Source: an uncultured bacterium
GTDB lineage: Bacteria; Elusimicrobiota; Elusimicrobia; Elusimicrobiales; Elusimicrobiaceae
Assembly: GCA_949294085.1 (NCBI GenBank)
Contig: CASFFX010000006.1
Coordinates: 228,256-292,255, forward strand
Length of the DNA: 64,000 nt
Direction of reading: 5' to 3'
The first letter of the stretch is position 1. Each line of letters begins with the position of its first letter. Positions 17,594-25,385 of this stretch are shown here, one piece after another. The notes under the pieces were generated by a model. The model searched no databases. It was not told where the DNA came from and saw nothing but the letters and a program-made list of their open reading frames with translations. Made by a program: the position numbers and the translations under genes.

Positions 17594-18381
17594 TATAATT
17601 TGCTCATGCCGCGGGTAAGCTGCAGGTGGTAGTCAAACAGCGTTTCGCCCCCGCGCGGGAAGGCGCGGCGCAAGGTGGATTTGCCTTTCCAAGGCCAGGG
17701 GTTGACGCCTTTTTTGGTGCTAAAGTCCAGCAAATAGCCGGCTTTGAACACCTGCGGGCGGACGCGTTTGTCAAACCCGCCGGCGCCGAACGGATAGCAG
17801 AAAGCCGTTACGGCGTGGCCCAGGCGTTCTTCCAAAATCTGTTTGCTGCGGGTAATTTCTTGCGCGATTTCTTCGTCGCTTAAACTGCGCAGGCGGCGGT
17901 GCGAGCACGAGTGGGACCCAAAGGCCACCAGCCCGCTGGCCTGCATGTGGAGGATTTGATCCCAGGTTAAATAACCGGGGGTGCCGATACGGTCCGTGAT
18001 TAAAAAAATCAAGACGGGAATTTGGTATTTTTGCACCAGCGGGAAAAGCGCCGTGTAATTGTCCTCGTAGCCGTCGTCAAACGTCAGCATGACCGGTTTT
18101 TGCACGGTGGATTTGCCCGTTTTGCGGGCATTTTCCAATTCCGCCAGCGAAAGGGGATAATACCCGTTGGCTTTGAGAAACAAAATCTGCCGCTCCAGCA
18201 TTTCCGGCCGCACGGTAAACGGGAATTGTTCTTCCTGCGGATCCTGCAGAACGCCCACGTGGTGGTACATCAACGCCACAAACCCGTGCCGTTTGGGCAG
18301 ATACCAGGTTTTCCGCAGCTGCGGAAACCGCCAAAACAAATAAATTACCAGCGCCGCCAGCGCAATCCAACATACCGTCAT
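17593..18381 (-). CDS. Membrane-anchored polysaccharide deacetylase (NodB fold)
   Basis: A 262-residue protein with one N-terminal membrane helix (CWIALAALVIYLFWRF). The NodB catalytic core is intact: LTFDDGYEDNYTALFPL (base and metal Asp), GSHSCSHRRL (metal His pair) and CYPFGAGGFD. It should remove N-acetyl groups from a surface polysaccharide or glycan. The start at 18381 gives the signal anchor and the ATGA overlap with the upstream glycosyltransferase. An earlier ATG at 18456 lies inside that gene. Operon order is glycosyltransferase, deacetylase, pseudo-deacetylase. Confidence 0.9.
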   Translation of the reverse strand: MTVCWIALAALVIYLFWRFPQLRKTWYLPKRHGFVALMYHHVGVLQDPQEEQFPFTVRPEMLERQILFLKANGYYPLSLAELENARKTGKSTVQKPVMLTFDDGYEDNYTALFPLVQKYQIPVLIFLITDRIGTPGYLTWDQILHMQASGLVAFGSHSCSHRRLRSLSDEEIAQEITRSKQILEERLGHAVTAFCYPFGAGGFDKRVRPQVFKAGYLLDFSTKKGVNPWPWKGKSTLRRAFPRGGETLFDYHLQLTRGMSKL

Positions 18382-19139
18382 TTTTCGTTTTGCTCCTGCA
18401 ATTGCCACAGTTTGGCGTATTTTACATAGACGTAAAAGGCGGAAAAAGACGCCCACAGCAGGCCGCGCAGGCCGTCCAAGATCCCCAGTTTCAGCAAGTA
18501 ACGTTTTACGAATTCAAACGGAATCGTTACCAGCACAAACAACAGCGAAAAGCGCCGCCCGTTGGCATACAGCTGTGCCGCCGCCAGCGACGTATATTTG
18601 TTAAATTTGCGGAAATAGGTTTCTATCGTGTCGTATGAAAAGTGATTAATGGGATGCTTTAGCCGCCCAATTTGGCCCCGCACGTTCAGCCCTTCGTGCA
18701 CCAGCCCGCCGGTGTATTTGGCGTTTTGGGTGCGCACCAGGCGCAGGTGGGTTTCTTTATTCAGCCCGCTAAAGCGCATTTTTTTGCCCAAGAAATAGTT
18801 GCAAAACGGAATTTCAAACCCGTCGCAGGAGGTGTTTTGCAGCACGCGGGCGATTTCTTCCTTCAGCTCGGGCGAGAGGGTTTCGTCGGCGTCCAGGTTC
18901 AGCGCCCAGGGCGACGTTACTTTGGAAAGCGCAAAATTCTTTTGATTGGTAAATCCGTCAAAGGGGCGGTCAAACACTTGGGCGCCCAGTTCGCGGCAGA
19001 TGTCGGCCGTTTTGTCTTTGGACTGGCCGTTTACGACCACCACTTCGTGCACGAGGCCTTTGGCGCTCAAAATGCATTTGGCAATTTTGGATTCCTCGTT
19101 GTGGGCAATGATAAAAAGGGAAATTCGCGGGGTTTTCAT
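18378..19139 (-). CDS. Glycosyltransferase family 2, WaaE/KdtX-like
   Basis: A 253-residue GT-A fold glycosyltransferase. ISLFIIAHNEE is the N-terminal nucleotide-binding strand. VVVNGQSKDKT and NLDADE (the DxD-type metal site) follow. FGFTNQKNFAL-like and GLVHEGL segments resemble the lipopolysaccharide core transferases of the WaaE group. A C-terminal hydrophobic region suggests membrane association. It is first in an operon with the deacetylase pair. Donor and acceptor are unknown. A TACAAT box ends exactly 6 bases before the ATG. Confidence 0.88.
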   Translation of the reverse strand: MKTPRISLFIIAHNEESKIAKCILSAKGLVHEVVVVNGQSKDKTADICRELGAQVFDRPFDGFTNQKNFALSKVTSPWALNLDADETLSPELKEEIARVLQNTSCDGFEIPFCNYFLGKKMRFSGLNKETHLRLVRTQNAKYTGGLVHEGLNVRGQIGRLKHPINHFSYDTIETYFRKFNKYTSLAAAQLYANGRRFSLLFVLVTIPFEFVKRYLLKLGILDGLRGLLWASFSAFYVYVKYAKLWQLQEQNEK

Positions 19140-19145
19140 AAGGGT

Positions 19146-19151
19146 ATTGTA
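19146..19151 (-). promoter_or_regulatory. -10 element 6 bases from the glycosyltransferase start
   Basis: Leftward TACAAT with a 6-base gap to the ATG and no Shine-Dalgarno sequence; predicted leaderless transcript. Confidence 0.55.
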
Positions 19152-19191
19152 CCATTTCGGGGGGAGAAAACAAAGCGCATATAAAAAGGGG

Positions 19192-19225
19192 AACCGCTGT
19201 AGCAGGGTTTGGGACTACAGCGGTT
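19192..19225. repeat. Perfect 11-bp inverted repeat
   Basis: AACCGCTGTAG (19192-19202) and CTACAGCGGTT (19215-19225) with a 12-base loop. A CCCCTTTTTA stretch follows on the minus strand. It lies in the 244-base divergent gap between the glycosyltransferase and the TPR lipoprotein and could be an operator or the terminator of an antisense or small RNA. Confidence 0.45.
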
Positions 19226-19383
19226 TGGATGAAATGTAAATGTTTTCTATATATTTAATATAACACTTCTTTGCCAAAAACAAACAGGGCCATTGGACCC
19301 ATTTCGTTCAGAAAAAGTGCCTAGGAAAAAATAGGTCTAATGTGATATAATTTTTGGGTCTTACCGTAAGAAGGGGGCTGACT

Positions 19384-19983
19384 ATGAAAAAAGCGTATTT
19401 ATTGCTGTTGCCGTGTCTTTTGTGGGCGTGCACCACGCTGCCTACCTCGGCCGAGTATTTGCTGCGGGGGGACGGGTATTTTCAGGACGGAAAACCCGAA
19501 AAAGCCCTGCAGGCCTACAACCGCGCGCTGGAACTGAATCCCGACAATTTGGAAGGGCACGCTTCGCGCGGGGCGGTGTACTTTTTTACCGGAGATTACG
19601 CCCGCGCGGCGGAAGATTTTGTGTTTGTGCTGAACAAAAATCCGTACCAGGTGGACGCTTACACCGCCTACGCCAGCGCGTTGGCGGCCCAGGGCGATTA
19701 CGAAAATGCGCTGGTTTTGCTAAATGTGGCCTTGCAGCTGAACCCCAGCAAACCGGAAATTTTCTTTTCGCGGGCGGGGGTGTACTTTATGCTGGACCGG
19801 TTGGACGAAGCTCTTACGGATTATACGTCCGTTATTAATTTGAAGCCCGCGGCCGACGTGTACAACGCCCGCGGGGCCGTGTACGAACGCATGGGAAAAA
19901 CGGACTTGGCCCAAAAGGATTTTGATATGGCCAAATCCGGCCGGGTGCCTTCCAAATTAAACGTATATTCTATGATTGATTAG
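19384..19983 (+). CDS. TPR-repeat lipoprotein
   Basis: A 199-residue lipoprotein. The signal MKKAYLLLLPCLLWAC gives lipobox LWAC with Cys16. Four to five tetratricopeptide repeats follow (ALQAYNRALELNPDN, AAEDFVFVLNKNPY, ALVLLNVALQLNPSK, ALTDYTSVINLKPA, LAQKDFDMAKSG). Such proteins scaffold envelope complexes such as pilotins or assembly factors; the partner is unknown. The start at 19384 is chosen for the signal peptide and an AAGGGGG site; an ATG at 19354 would spoil the signal. TATAAT lies near 19345. Confidence 0.85.
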   Translation: MKKAYLLLLPCLLWACTTLPTSAEYLLRGDGYFQDGKPEKALQAYNRALELNPDNLEGHASRGAVYFFTGDYARAAEDFVFVLNKNPYQVDAYTAYASALAAQGDYENALVLLNVALQLNPSKPEIFFSRAGVYFMLDRLDEALTDYTSVINLKPAADVYNARGAVYERMGKTDLAQKDFDMAKSGRVPSKLNVYSMID

Positions 19984-20011
19984 GCGTTTTTCCGTCGGAG
20001 CAAGAAAACAT

Positions 20012-20040
20012 TTGCACGGCGCCGCGTTCTTTTGTATAAT
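20012..20040 (+). promoter_or_regulatory. Promoter of tRNA-Met
   Basis: TTGCAC (20012-20017), 17-base spacer, TATAAT (20035-20040), 17 bases before the mature tRNA. Confidence 0.75.
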
Positions 20041-20057
20041 AAATATACGCGATTTAC

Positions 20058-20131
20058 GTCACCGTAGCTCAGCTGGTTAGAGCGAGCGTTTCATAAGCGC
20101 TAGGTCGGTGGTTCGATCCCACCCGGTGACA
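20058..20131 (+). tRNA. tRNA-Met (CAT), probably elongator
   Basis: A full cloverleaf: acceptor GTCACCG/CGGTGAC, D stem GCTC/GAGC, anticodon stem AGCGT/GCGCT with loop TTCATAA, variable AGGTC, T stem GGTGG/CCACC with loop TTCGATC, discriminator A. CCA is not encoded. The paired G1-C72 rules out an initiator tRNA. Elongator Met is preferred over tRNA-Ile2 (CAT modified to lysidine) by similarity in the D arm and variable loop, but the latter is not excluded. Confidence 0.88.
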
Positions 20132-20136
20132 CTTTT

Positions 20137-20162
20137 AAGCCCTTCTTCGGAAGGGCTTTTTT
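20137..20162 (+). terminator. Terminator of tRNA-Met
   Basis: AAGCCCTTC with GAAGGGCTT, TTCG loop, T run. Confidence 0.88.
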
Positions 20163-20229
20163 ATGCCTTTTTGAGTGCTTCCCTGGAAAATCCCGCCAAA
20201 ATGTACTATGATAAAATTACGGAGATCTT

Positions 20230-21060
20230 ATGAAAAAAACCTTCGCTTCCATTTTTGTATTCTTTGCGGCCGTGGTTACGGCCGCGGCCCAGTCCACCTG
20301 TGAAACCCGCGTGGACAGCCACCCCGACGCCACCACCAAACAGCGCGTGGCCTATTGCCTTACGCCCGAAGAGGCCGCCCCTCAGCCGGCCGGCCCGCAA
20401 GTGGTGTTTTATTCCGTAACCGACAATCGGCCCCAGCCAACGGAAGAGGAAGAAACCCAACCGAAGGAACCCGTCTATTTTGACAAAGACGGCGTGGCCG
20501 TGAATCAGAATTTTCAAGATACGAAAAATTTTCCCGCCTTTGAAAACGACCGCTTAAGCGTGCAAGACCGCCTGGCGATGGAAGAGTTGGGCCGGGAAGA
20601 AGCGGCCAAAGCCACGCAATGCTGCCAGGATAAACTGGAAGCTTCGGCGGCGGTGCCTTCCGTAGCGGCTCGTCCGGCGGCGGTGGCTTCTGCCCAAAAT
20701 ACGTCGGCCCCGCAAACGCCTTCCGCCCCCATTTCGCTGGGAGCGCCTTCCGTATTGACGGAGGAAAACGCCGGGCAGGAAACGGCCCAAGGCGTGGCAG
20801 ACCGTTCTAAAAAACCGCAGCGCTTTATGAAAGAGTCTGCACCGACTCCGGCCGATTACGGCGTAGCGGCGGATCCGGCCGCGGCGTATGACCCGGCGGC
20901 CGTTACCACGGACCAAGCGGCCTATCAAAATCCGTCGGCGGCGTATCCGTATGCGGCCGCAGATTCGTCTGCACAACAAAATCCGTACGCGCAGCCGCAA
21001 ACGGGCACCGTTGCCCCGCAGTACGAGGCGGCCCCGGTGCAAAACGGCTTGACAAACTAA
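20230..21060 (+). CDS. Exported Ala/Pro/Gln-rich protein of unknown function
   Basis: A 276-residue protein not recognised. It has a clear Sec signal peptide (MKKTFASIFVFFAAVVTAAAQ) with cleavage likely after TAAA. The mature part holds four Cys residues (TCETR, AYCLTP, and a CC pair in TQCCQD). A long low-complexity tail rich in Ala, Pro, Gln and Tyr follows, with DPAAAYDPAAV-like spacing. No domain is visible. It is probably periplasmic or surface-associated and disordered. A TAAAAT box and a GGAG site precede the start. It is followed 23 bases later by a small membrane protein, so the two may form an operon. Confidence 0.7.
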   Translation: MKKTFASIFVFFAAVVTAAAQSTCETRVDSHPDATTKQRVAYCLTPEEAAPQPAGPQVVFYSVTDNRPQPTEEEETQPKEPVYFDKDGVAVNQNFQDTKNFPAFENDRLSVQDRLAMEELGREEAAKATQCCQDKLEASAAVPSVAARPAAVASAQNTSAPQTPSAPISLGAPSVLTEENAGQETAQGVADRSKKPQRFMKESAPTPADYGVAADPAAAYDPAAVTTDQAAYQNPSAAYPYAAADSSAQQNPYAQPQTGTVAPQYEAAPVQNGLTN

Positions 21061-21083
21061 CCCAGGGAGAATAAAATAATTTT

Positions 21084-21356
21084 ATGCAAACTTTAATCGC
21101 TTATCTGAAAAAGCCGTATGCCGAAAAAGGGGTTTTCGTCGGAACGTTTGACTTAGTGCTCCGGCTCTTGGCGCTGGCGGTATGGGTGTATGTTGTCATC
21201 ATTTTGGGGTCGCTGTTTATTGACTCCCTGCGCACGGACTACAATCCGCTTAATAAATTGTGGTGGTTTTCGTACTGCTTTTTGATTTTCTTCGGCGCCT
21301 CGTGGCTGACGTACATCGTGCTGTTTGTGCGTGATTACTACGGCGAAGAAGAGTAA
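21084..21356 (+). CDS. Small two-helix membrane protein, unknown function
   Basis: A 90-residue protein with two predicted membrane helices (LLALAVWVYVVIILGSLFI and WWFSYCFLIFFGASWLTYIVL). The loop between them is charged and Asn-rich, and the tail DYYGEEE is acidic. A CAGGGAG ribosome site lies upstream. No family is recognised. Codon use and the operon position behind the exported protein support a real gene. A strong terminator follows. Confidence 0.7.
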   Translation: MQTLIAYLKKPYAEKGVFVGTFDLVLRLLALAVWVYVVIILGSLFIDSLRTDYNPLNKLWWFSYCFLIFFGASWLTYIVLFVRDYYGEEE

Positions 21357-21370
21357 ATTTGAACGCCTGC

Positions 21371-21402
21371 AAAAAAGAGCCCCCAAAAGGGGCTCTTTTT
21401 TT
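21371..21402. terminator. Terminator after the small membrane protein
   Basis: AAGAGCCCC with GGGGCTCTT, flanked by A and T runs, between converging genes. Confidence 0.88.
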
Positions 21403-21448
21403 GTGTCAGAAAAGTAAGCAGCGGGAGATTTCCTGCCGAGATAGACTG

Positions 21449-22351
21449 CTACATCAGCGGATTTTGGGCCAGCATTTCCCGGGCGGTTTGGCGGTCTTTT
21501 TTCAGTTGGGCCACCAGCGCATCCAACCCGTTGAATTTGGTTTCGTCGCGCAGTTTGCCGGCGAACCAAATGGTAATTTTCCGTCCGTAAATGCTTTGAT
21601 GAAAATCAAAAATATTCACTTCCACCAGCGGCAAACAGGAGTGAATCGTGTTGACGGTCGGGCGGAAACCGATGTTGCAAAACCCGTCGTAATAGCGCCG
21701 CCCGACGCGTACTTTGACGGCAAATACGCCCAGCGGCAGAATTTTGTAGAGTCCGGTATCCAGGTTAGCCGTCGGAAACCCCAGCTTGCGCCCCAGCTTG
21801 TGCCCTTTGATGACGGTTCCCGTCAGCTCGTATGGGCGGTTTAACAAATCGTTGGCGGTTTCAATATCGCCCAAGGCCAGCGCTTTGCGAATCAGCGAAG
21901 AAGAAACTTTTTTGCCGTTTATCTGATAAAACGAAGCCACTTCAAACGGAATTTGGTGTTTGGCGCAGGCCTCCCGCAAAAAAGAAACATCGCCGCGGCG
22001 GTCTTTGCCAAACGCAAAATCCTGCCCGACGAGCAAACCGCCCATTTGATAGGTTTGCAATAGCACGCGGTTAAAAAAATCTTCCGGTTCCAAATTGCGG
22101 CATTGGGCAAAATCCAGCGCGTGGGCTTGCAGGCCCAAATCTTTCAACAAGCGATGTTTTTCTTCGGGAGTGGAAAGCACCGTCATTTCGGGGTGCTCGC
22201 CCAGTAAGGTTTTGGGGGGGAGGGGAAAGTACAAAACAAGCGGTTTTTGCAAGTGGCGTACGGAAAGCGATTCCAGCCGACCAAATAAATAGCGGTGGCC
22301 AATGTGGACGCCGTCAAAAGTGCCAATCGTGATAAAATTTTTCTGTGTCAT
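21449..22351 (-). CDS. ribF: Bifunctional riboflavin kinase/FAD synthetase
   Basis: A 300-residue enzyme making FMN and FAD from riboflavin. The N-terminal nucleotidyltransferase domain starts IGTFDGVHIGHRYL (the GxFDxxHxGH motif) and includes VSSSLIRKAL. The C-terminal kinase domain contains GRKLGFPTANL and a GVFAVKV strand. Start at 22351 overlaps the truB stop (ATGA); the longer frame from 22390 is inside truB. The truB-ribF pairing is common. Last gene of the rbfA-nrnA-truB-ribF run. Confidence 0.93.
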   Translation of the reverse strand: MTQKNFITIGTFDGVHIGHRYLFGRLESLSVRHLQKPLVLYFPLPPKTLLGEHPEMTVLSTPEEKHRLLKDLGLQAHALDFAQCRNLEPEDFFNRVLLQTYQMGGLLVGQDFAFGKDRRGDVSFLREACAKHQIPFEVASFYQINGKKVSSSLIRKALALGDIETANDLLNRPYELTGTVIKGHKLGRKLGFPTANLDTGLYKILPLGVFAVKVRVGRRYYDGFCNIGFRPTVNTIHSCLPLVEVNIFDFHQSIYGRKITIWFAGKLRDETKFNGLDALVAQLKKDRQTAREMLAQNPLM

Positions 22352-23067
22352 AAGTCCAAGGGCCGTATCTGCGCGCGGAGTGTATCGCACGGGCCGGTTT
22401 TTAATAAACGGCCGTCCAACGCATTTTTTACGTCAAACGGACCGATTTTCAGCCGCCGAAGTTCCGTTAAATGGCCGCCGCAGCCCAGTTTTTTGGCCAG
22501 CAAATACCCCAGCGACCGTACATAGGTTCCGCAGGAACCCTGCAGCGTAAATTCTATTTCGTCCGCACACACCAGGCGTACGTCCTCCCAGTGCACGGTT
22601 ACCTCGTTATAGCGCCGTTCCATTTCCGCCCCTTTGCGGGCGAGGTCGTACATATGCTGCCCGTTAATGCGTTTGGCGCTAAAGAACGGAATCGGCTGCC
22701 TCACCTTTCCTTCCAGCGTGCGGGCGGCCTGCAGGACCGCCTGCTGCGTAAGCGGCGGCACCGGCGTTTGGCGGATGATGTTTCCGCAGGCGTCCCAGGA
22801 ATCCGTTTCCGCCCCCAGTTTCAAACGGGCGGTGTAGGTTTTGCCCAGCGATAAAAAACGGGCTTGCTGGCGGGTAGCTTCCCGGCCTATCAATAAAATC
22901 AGTAATCCGGTGGCCATTGGGTCCAGGGTGCCGCTGTGGCCTATTTTTTTGGTTTTAAGCGCCCGCCGCGCAATGGCAATCACGTCGTGCGAAGAAAACC
23001 CGCTGGGTTTGTCTATCAGCAAAAGCCCGCAGGGCGGCTGATTTTCAGGCGATATCTTTGACGACAT
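22348..23067 (-). CDS. truB: tRNA pseudouridine(55) synthase
   Basis: A 239-residue pseudouridine synthase making psi-55 in the T loop of tRNAs. LLIDKPSGFSSHDV and GHSGTLDPMATGLL, with catalytic Asp near residue 48, are the family signatures. KRINGQHMYDLARKG and CGTYVRSLGYLLAKKLG follow. Slightly short because the C-terminal PUA domain is reduced or absent. The start lies inside the end of nrnA (23-base overlap). Confidence 0.94.
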   Translation of the reverse strand: MSSKISPENQPPCGLLLIDKPSGFSSHDVIAIARRALKTKKIGHSGTLDPMATGLLILLIGREATRQQARFLSLGKTYTARLKLGAETDSWDACGNIIRQTPVPPLTQQAVLQAARTLEGKVRQPIPFFSAKRINGQHMYDLARKGAEMERRYNEVTVHWEDVRLVCADEIEFTLQGSCGTYVRSLGYLLAKKLGCGGHLTELRRLKIGPFDVKNALDGRLLKTGPCDTLRAQIRPLDL

Positions 23068-24040
23068 CGTACACCACTTGGGCCAAGGCGTCGGCCACTT
23101 CGTCCACCGCTTTGCCCGTCAGCTTAAAGCCGGAGGCCCGCGCATGCCCGCCGCCGCCGAACGTTTGGGCAATCCGGCTGACGTCCACCCCGCCGCGGGA
23201 ACGCAAATTGACGGATATTTTGTCCGGCTCTTCTTTAATCAGGGCAGACACTTCCACCCCCGGAATCATCGTGGGCTGGCTGACAATGCCCTGCGTTTGG
23301 GCCGGCGTAGCGCCAAAGGTTTCAAAGTCGCGGCGGGTTAAAATGATTTGGCTGTATTTATTGGCAAAGCGCATTTCCATTTTTTCCAAGGCGCGGCCCA
23401 GCAGTTTTAATTCAATATACGATTTGGTGAAATAGATGACTTGGTTGATTTTGTCCACATTGGCGCCCAAGGCCACCAGCGCGGAACCCACCCGCAGGGC
23501 CTCGGCCGTCGTGTTGGAGTGAACAAACCGTCCGGTATCCGTTACCAGGCCGGTGTAGAGGCAGGTGGCCTCGTCCGGCGTGGGGAGCAGGTGCTCGTCG
23601 CCCGACGCTTCAAACAGTTGGAAGATGATTTCCGCCGTGGAAGAGGCTTTGGAATCAATGTGATTGACGTCCCCGTAGTCATCGCTTACGAGGTGGTGGT
23701 CTATATTAATCAGCGTTTTGGCTTGGGAGAGCACACTTTCCAGGTCGCCCCCGCGTTTGCGGTCGGAACATTCCAGCAGGAGCACGGTGTCAAAATCCGG
23801 CTTTTCGGGCAGTACGCCCACGTGAATTTTAGAAAGTCCGGGCAGAAATTTCAAATCATTTCCCACCGCCGGCGCCGCATAGGCATACACCGTTTTGCCC
23901 AGGCGTTCCAACAGCGAGGTCATCGTCAGCGTACAGCCCAGCGAATCGCCGTCCGGGTTCAAGTGCCCGGCGATAAAAAATTTTTTCCCTTTGCCAATCG
24001 CTTCCCAAATTTTCCGCAGGCTTTCTTCTCTATTTTCCAT
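23045..24040 (-). CDS. nrnA: DHH/DHHA1 phosphoesterase, NrnA-like
   Basis: A 331-residue bifunctional oligoribonuclease/pAp phosphatase type protein. The DHH domain has GHLNPDGDSLGC (metal site) and NIDHHLVSD; SSTAEIIFQL follows. The C-terminal DHHA1 domain ends with GGGHARASGFKL. It degrades short RNA oligonucleotides and possibly 3'-phosphoadenosine phosphate or cyclic dinucleotide breakdown products. Start at 24040 gives the normal length; the upstream extension lies in rbfA. rbfA-nrnA-truB order is widely conserved. Confidence 0.9.
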   Translation of the reverse strand: MENREESLRKIWEAIGKGKKFFIAGHLNPDGDSLGCTLTMTSLLERLGKTVYAYAAPAVGNDLKFLPGLSKIHVGVLPEKPDFDTVLLLECSDRKRGGDLESVLSQAKTLINIDHHLVSDDYGDVNHIDSKASSTAEIIFQLFEASGDEHLLPTPDEATCLYTGLVTDTGRFVHSNTTAEALRVGSALVALGANVDKINQVIYFTKSYIELKLLGRALEKMEMRFANKYSQIILTRRDFETFGATPAQTQGIVSQPTMIPGVEVSALIKEEPDKISVNLRSRGGVDVSRIAQTFGGGGHARASGFKLTGKAVDEVADALAQVVYDVVKDIA

Positions 24041-24389
24041 CGTGTTTTTCCTTTTCAATAATTTGGAAAATAGATTCCACGCGCGACGCTCTTTCGGGCG
24101 TATCGTCAAATTCAAAGCTAAAGGACGGAATCCGCTTCAGGTGCAGGCGGCCGCGCAGCTTGGCGCCGATTTCCTTGCGCAGCAGGGAAAGGGCATCCTG
24201 CGTTTTTTTCTTGTCCTCGGGGCTGCCAAACACCGAGAAAAACACCTTGGCGTTGGCCAAATCCTTAGACAGGCGCACCGCCGTAATGGTAACAAATCCG
24301 CCAAAATCGCCGTTGGCGGCCATTTTGGTAATTAACGTATTAATTTCTTCCAGGAAAAGGGTTTCCAACCGTTTAATTCTGTCAATCAT
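24030..24389 (-). CDS. rbfA: 30S ribosome-binding factor
   Basis: A 119-residue single-KH-domain protein that binds the 5' helix of 16S rRNA during late 30S maturation. Signature parts: IDRIKRLETLFLEEINTLIT, VTITAVRLSKDLANAKVFFS and LHLKRIPSFSFEFDDTPERA. Start at 24389 fits family length; an upstream in-frame ATG at 24494 has no similarity. A TATAAT box (24396-24401) lies 6 bases before the ATG, so it appears to have its own leaderless promoter rather than depending on infB transcription. Confidence 0.92.
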   Translation of the reverse strand: MIDRIKRLETLFLEEINTLITKMAANGDFGGFVTITAVRLSKDLANAKVFFSVFGSPEDKKKTQDALSLLRKEIGAKLRGRLHLKRIPSFSFEFDDTPERASRVESIFQIIEKEKHDGK

Positions 24390-24395
24390 ATTGTT

Positions 24396-24401
24396 ATTAT
24401 A
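24396..24401 (-). promoter_or_regulatory. -10 element 6 bases from the rbfA start
   Basis: Leftward TGC-TATAAT (extended -10) with a 6-base gap to the ATG; predicted leaderless mRNA. Confidence 0.6.
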
Positions 24402-24429
24402 GCATTTTGGGTTGGCGGGTAAAAAATGC

Positions 24430-24458
24430 TTGAAAAACCCGTGAAATATATTTACACT
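24430..24458 (+). promoter_or_regulatory. Promoter of the prepilin gene at 24512
   Basis: TTGAAA (24430-24435), 17-base spacer, TACACT (24453-24458). The transcript leader would be about 47 bases and carries AGGAG. Confidence 0.65.
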
Positions 24459-24511
24459 ATATATGATGGATGCGATTTGGGTGCGTCCAATCACACTATA
24501 GGAGAATATAT

Positions 24512-25030
24512 ATGAAAAAAGGTTTTACCTTAATTGAATTGCTGGTGGTCGTGCTGATCATCGGTATTCTGTCCGCCGTGGCGTTGCCGCAGTACACCAA
24601 AGCGGTGGAAAAATCCCGCGCGACGGAAGCGGTAACTTTGCTGGGCAATTTATTAAATGCCGAGCAAATTTATAAAATGAGCACCGGCTCTTACACGAAC
24701 GATTTGACTGTGCTTGATTTGGAAATGCCGGGCATCAACGGTACGAGTACTGCCTTGACGAAAAACTTCAAGCTGACGATTCCCGTGGCGACGGGCACGA
24801 CCTTTTTGGCTGTGGTCCAACGCGGTACCACGAGCGGCACTTCGTTTACGGCGGCTTCTACCACGGATACGAAATACACCATCAATGCTTCCATTGATTC
24901 CAACGGTGTCATCCGCCGCTGGTGCGAAACCAATGCTCCCACGGCCGTACTGACTGCGGATAAAACCACCGGCGCTTCTTCCATTTGCAAATCCATTGCA
25001 AACGGGAACGCGGGCGGTATGATTAAATAA
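24512..25030 (+). CDS. Type IV prepilin-like protein, possible major pilin
   Basis: A 172-residue prepilin. The minimal leader MKKG is followed by FTLIELLVVVLIIGILSAVA with Glu+5. The ALPQYTKAVEKSRATEAV block matches the prepilin at 16274. The globular domain is Thr/Ala/Ser/Asn-rich (many TTSG, STTD stretches), with two Cys near the C-terminus (RRWCETN, SSICKSI) that could form a D-region disulfide. It has a good ribosome site, its own promoter and a terminator. The start at 24512 is set by the leader; the earlier ATG at 24470 is upstream of the ribosome site. Its simple structure and clean promoter make it the best major-pilin candidate in the window (inference). Confidence 0.92.
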   Translation: MKKGFTLIELLVVVLIIGILSAVALPQYTKAVEKSRATEAVTLLGNLLNAEQIYKMSTGSYTNDLTVLDLEMPGINGTSTALTKNFKLTIPVATGTTFLAVVQRGTTSGTSFTAASTTDTKYTINASIDSNGVIRRWCETNAPTAVLTADKTTGASSICKSIANGNAGGMIK

Positions 25031-25047
25031 GCTTGGGTTGAAATTTT

Positions 25048-25081
25048 ACCGGGGTTCTCTTTGGAGAATCCCGGTTTTTTT
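25048..25081 (+). terminator. Terminator of the prepilin gene at 24512
   Basis: ACCGGGGTTCTC with GAGAATCCCGGT (one G-T pair), TTTG loop, T run. Confidence 0.88.
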
Positions 25082-25336
25082 ATGCTTCAAAATAGGCGCT
25101 GTTTTTAAGCGTATCAGACTGCAATTTTGTTCATTCGCTCGTCTTTAGCAGTCGGAAACAGATTCCTCAAGGGCGGCCCTGCAAACAGAGGGAGAACAGA
25201 GCCCCAAAAAGGCGCCTTGTTGCGGTTCGTGAAGGGTTATAAGCGGTGGACGCCCTGCCGGACGGCAAGGGGGAAAATCGTCCCTCAGGAAGGGGCCCCT
25301 TTGTATGGGCGGGGCTAACGGTAACCGGAAAAGATG
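25082..25336. other. Intergenic region without a supported gene
   Basis: Between the prepilin and infB terminators. A 63-codon open frame at 25127-25318 has no ribosome site and an Arg/Gly/Pro composition typical of chance frames. GACTGC/GCAGTC (25117-25122 with 25148-25153), the palindrome AAGGCGCCTT and GCCG-GA-CGGC are present. No RNA family is recognised. Confidence 0.4.
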
Positions 25337-25366
25337 AAAAAGCCCCGCGCCAAACGCGGGGCTTTG
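25337..25366 (-). terminator. Terminator of the rimP-nusA-infB operon
   Basis: Perfect 11-bp stem AAAGCCCCGCG/CGCGGGGCTTT with a T run on the minus strand. Confidence 0.85.
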
Positions 25367-25385
25367 AATAAACAGACGAAGGAAA

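Noticed and set aside
21403..22500. FMN riboswitch for ribF
   Set aside because: ribF is coupled by overlap to truB and has no leader of its own.
25127..25318. 63-codon frame between the prepilin and infB terminators
   Set aside because: No ribosome site or promoter, Arg/Gly/Pro composition, and GC hairpins running through it.
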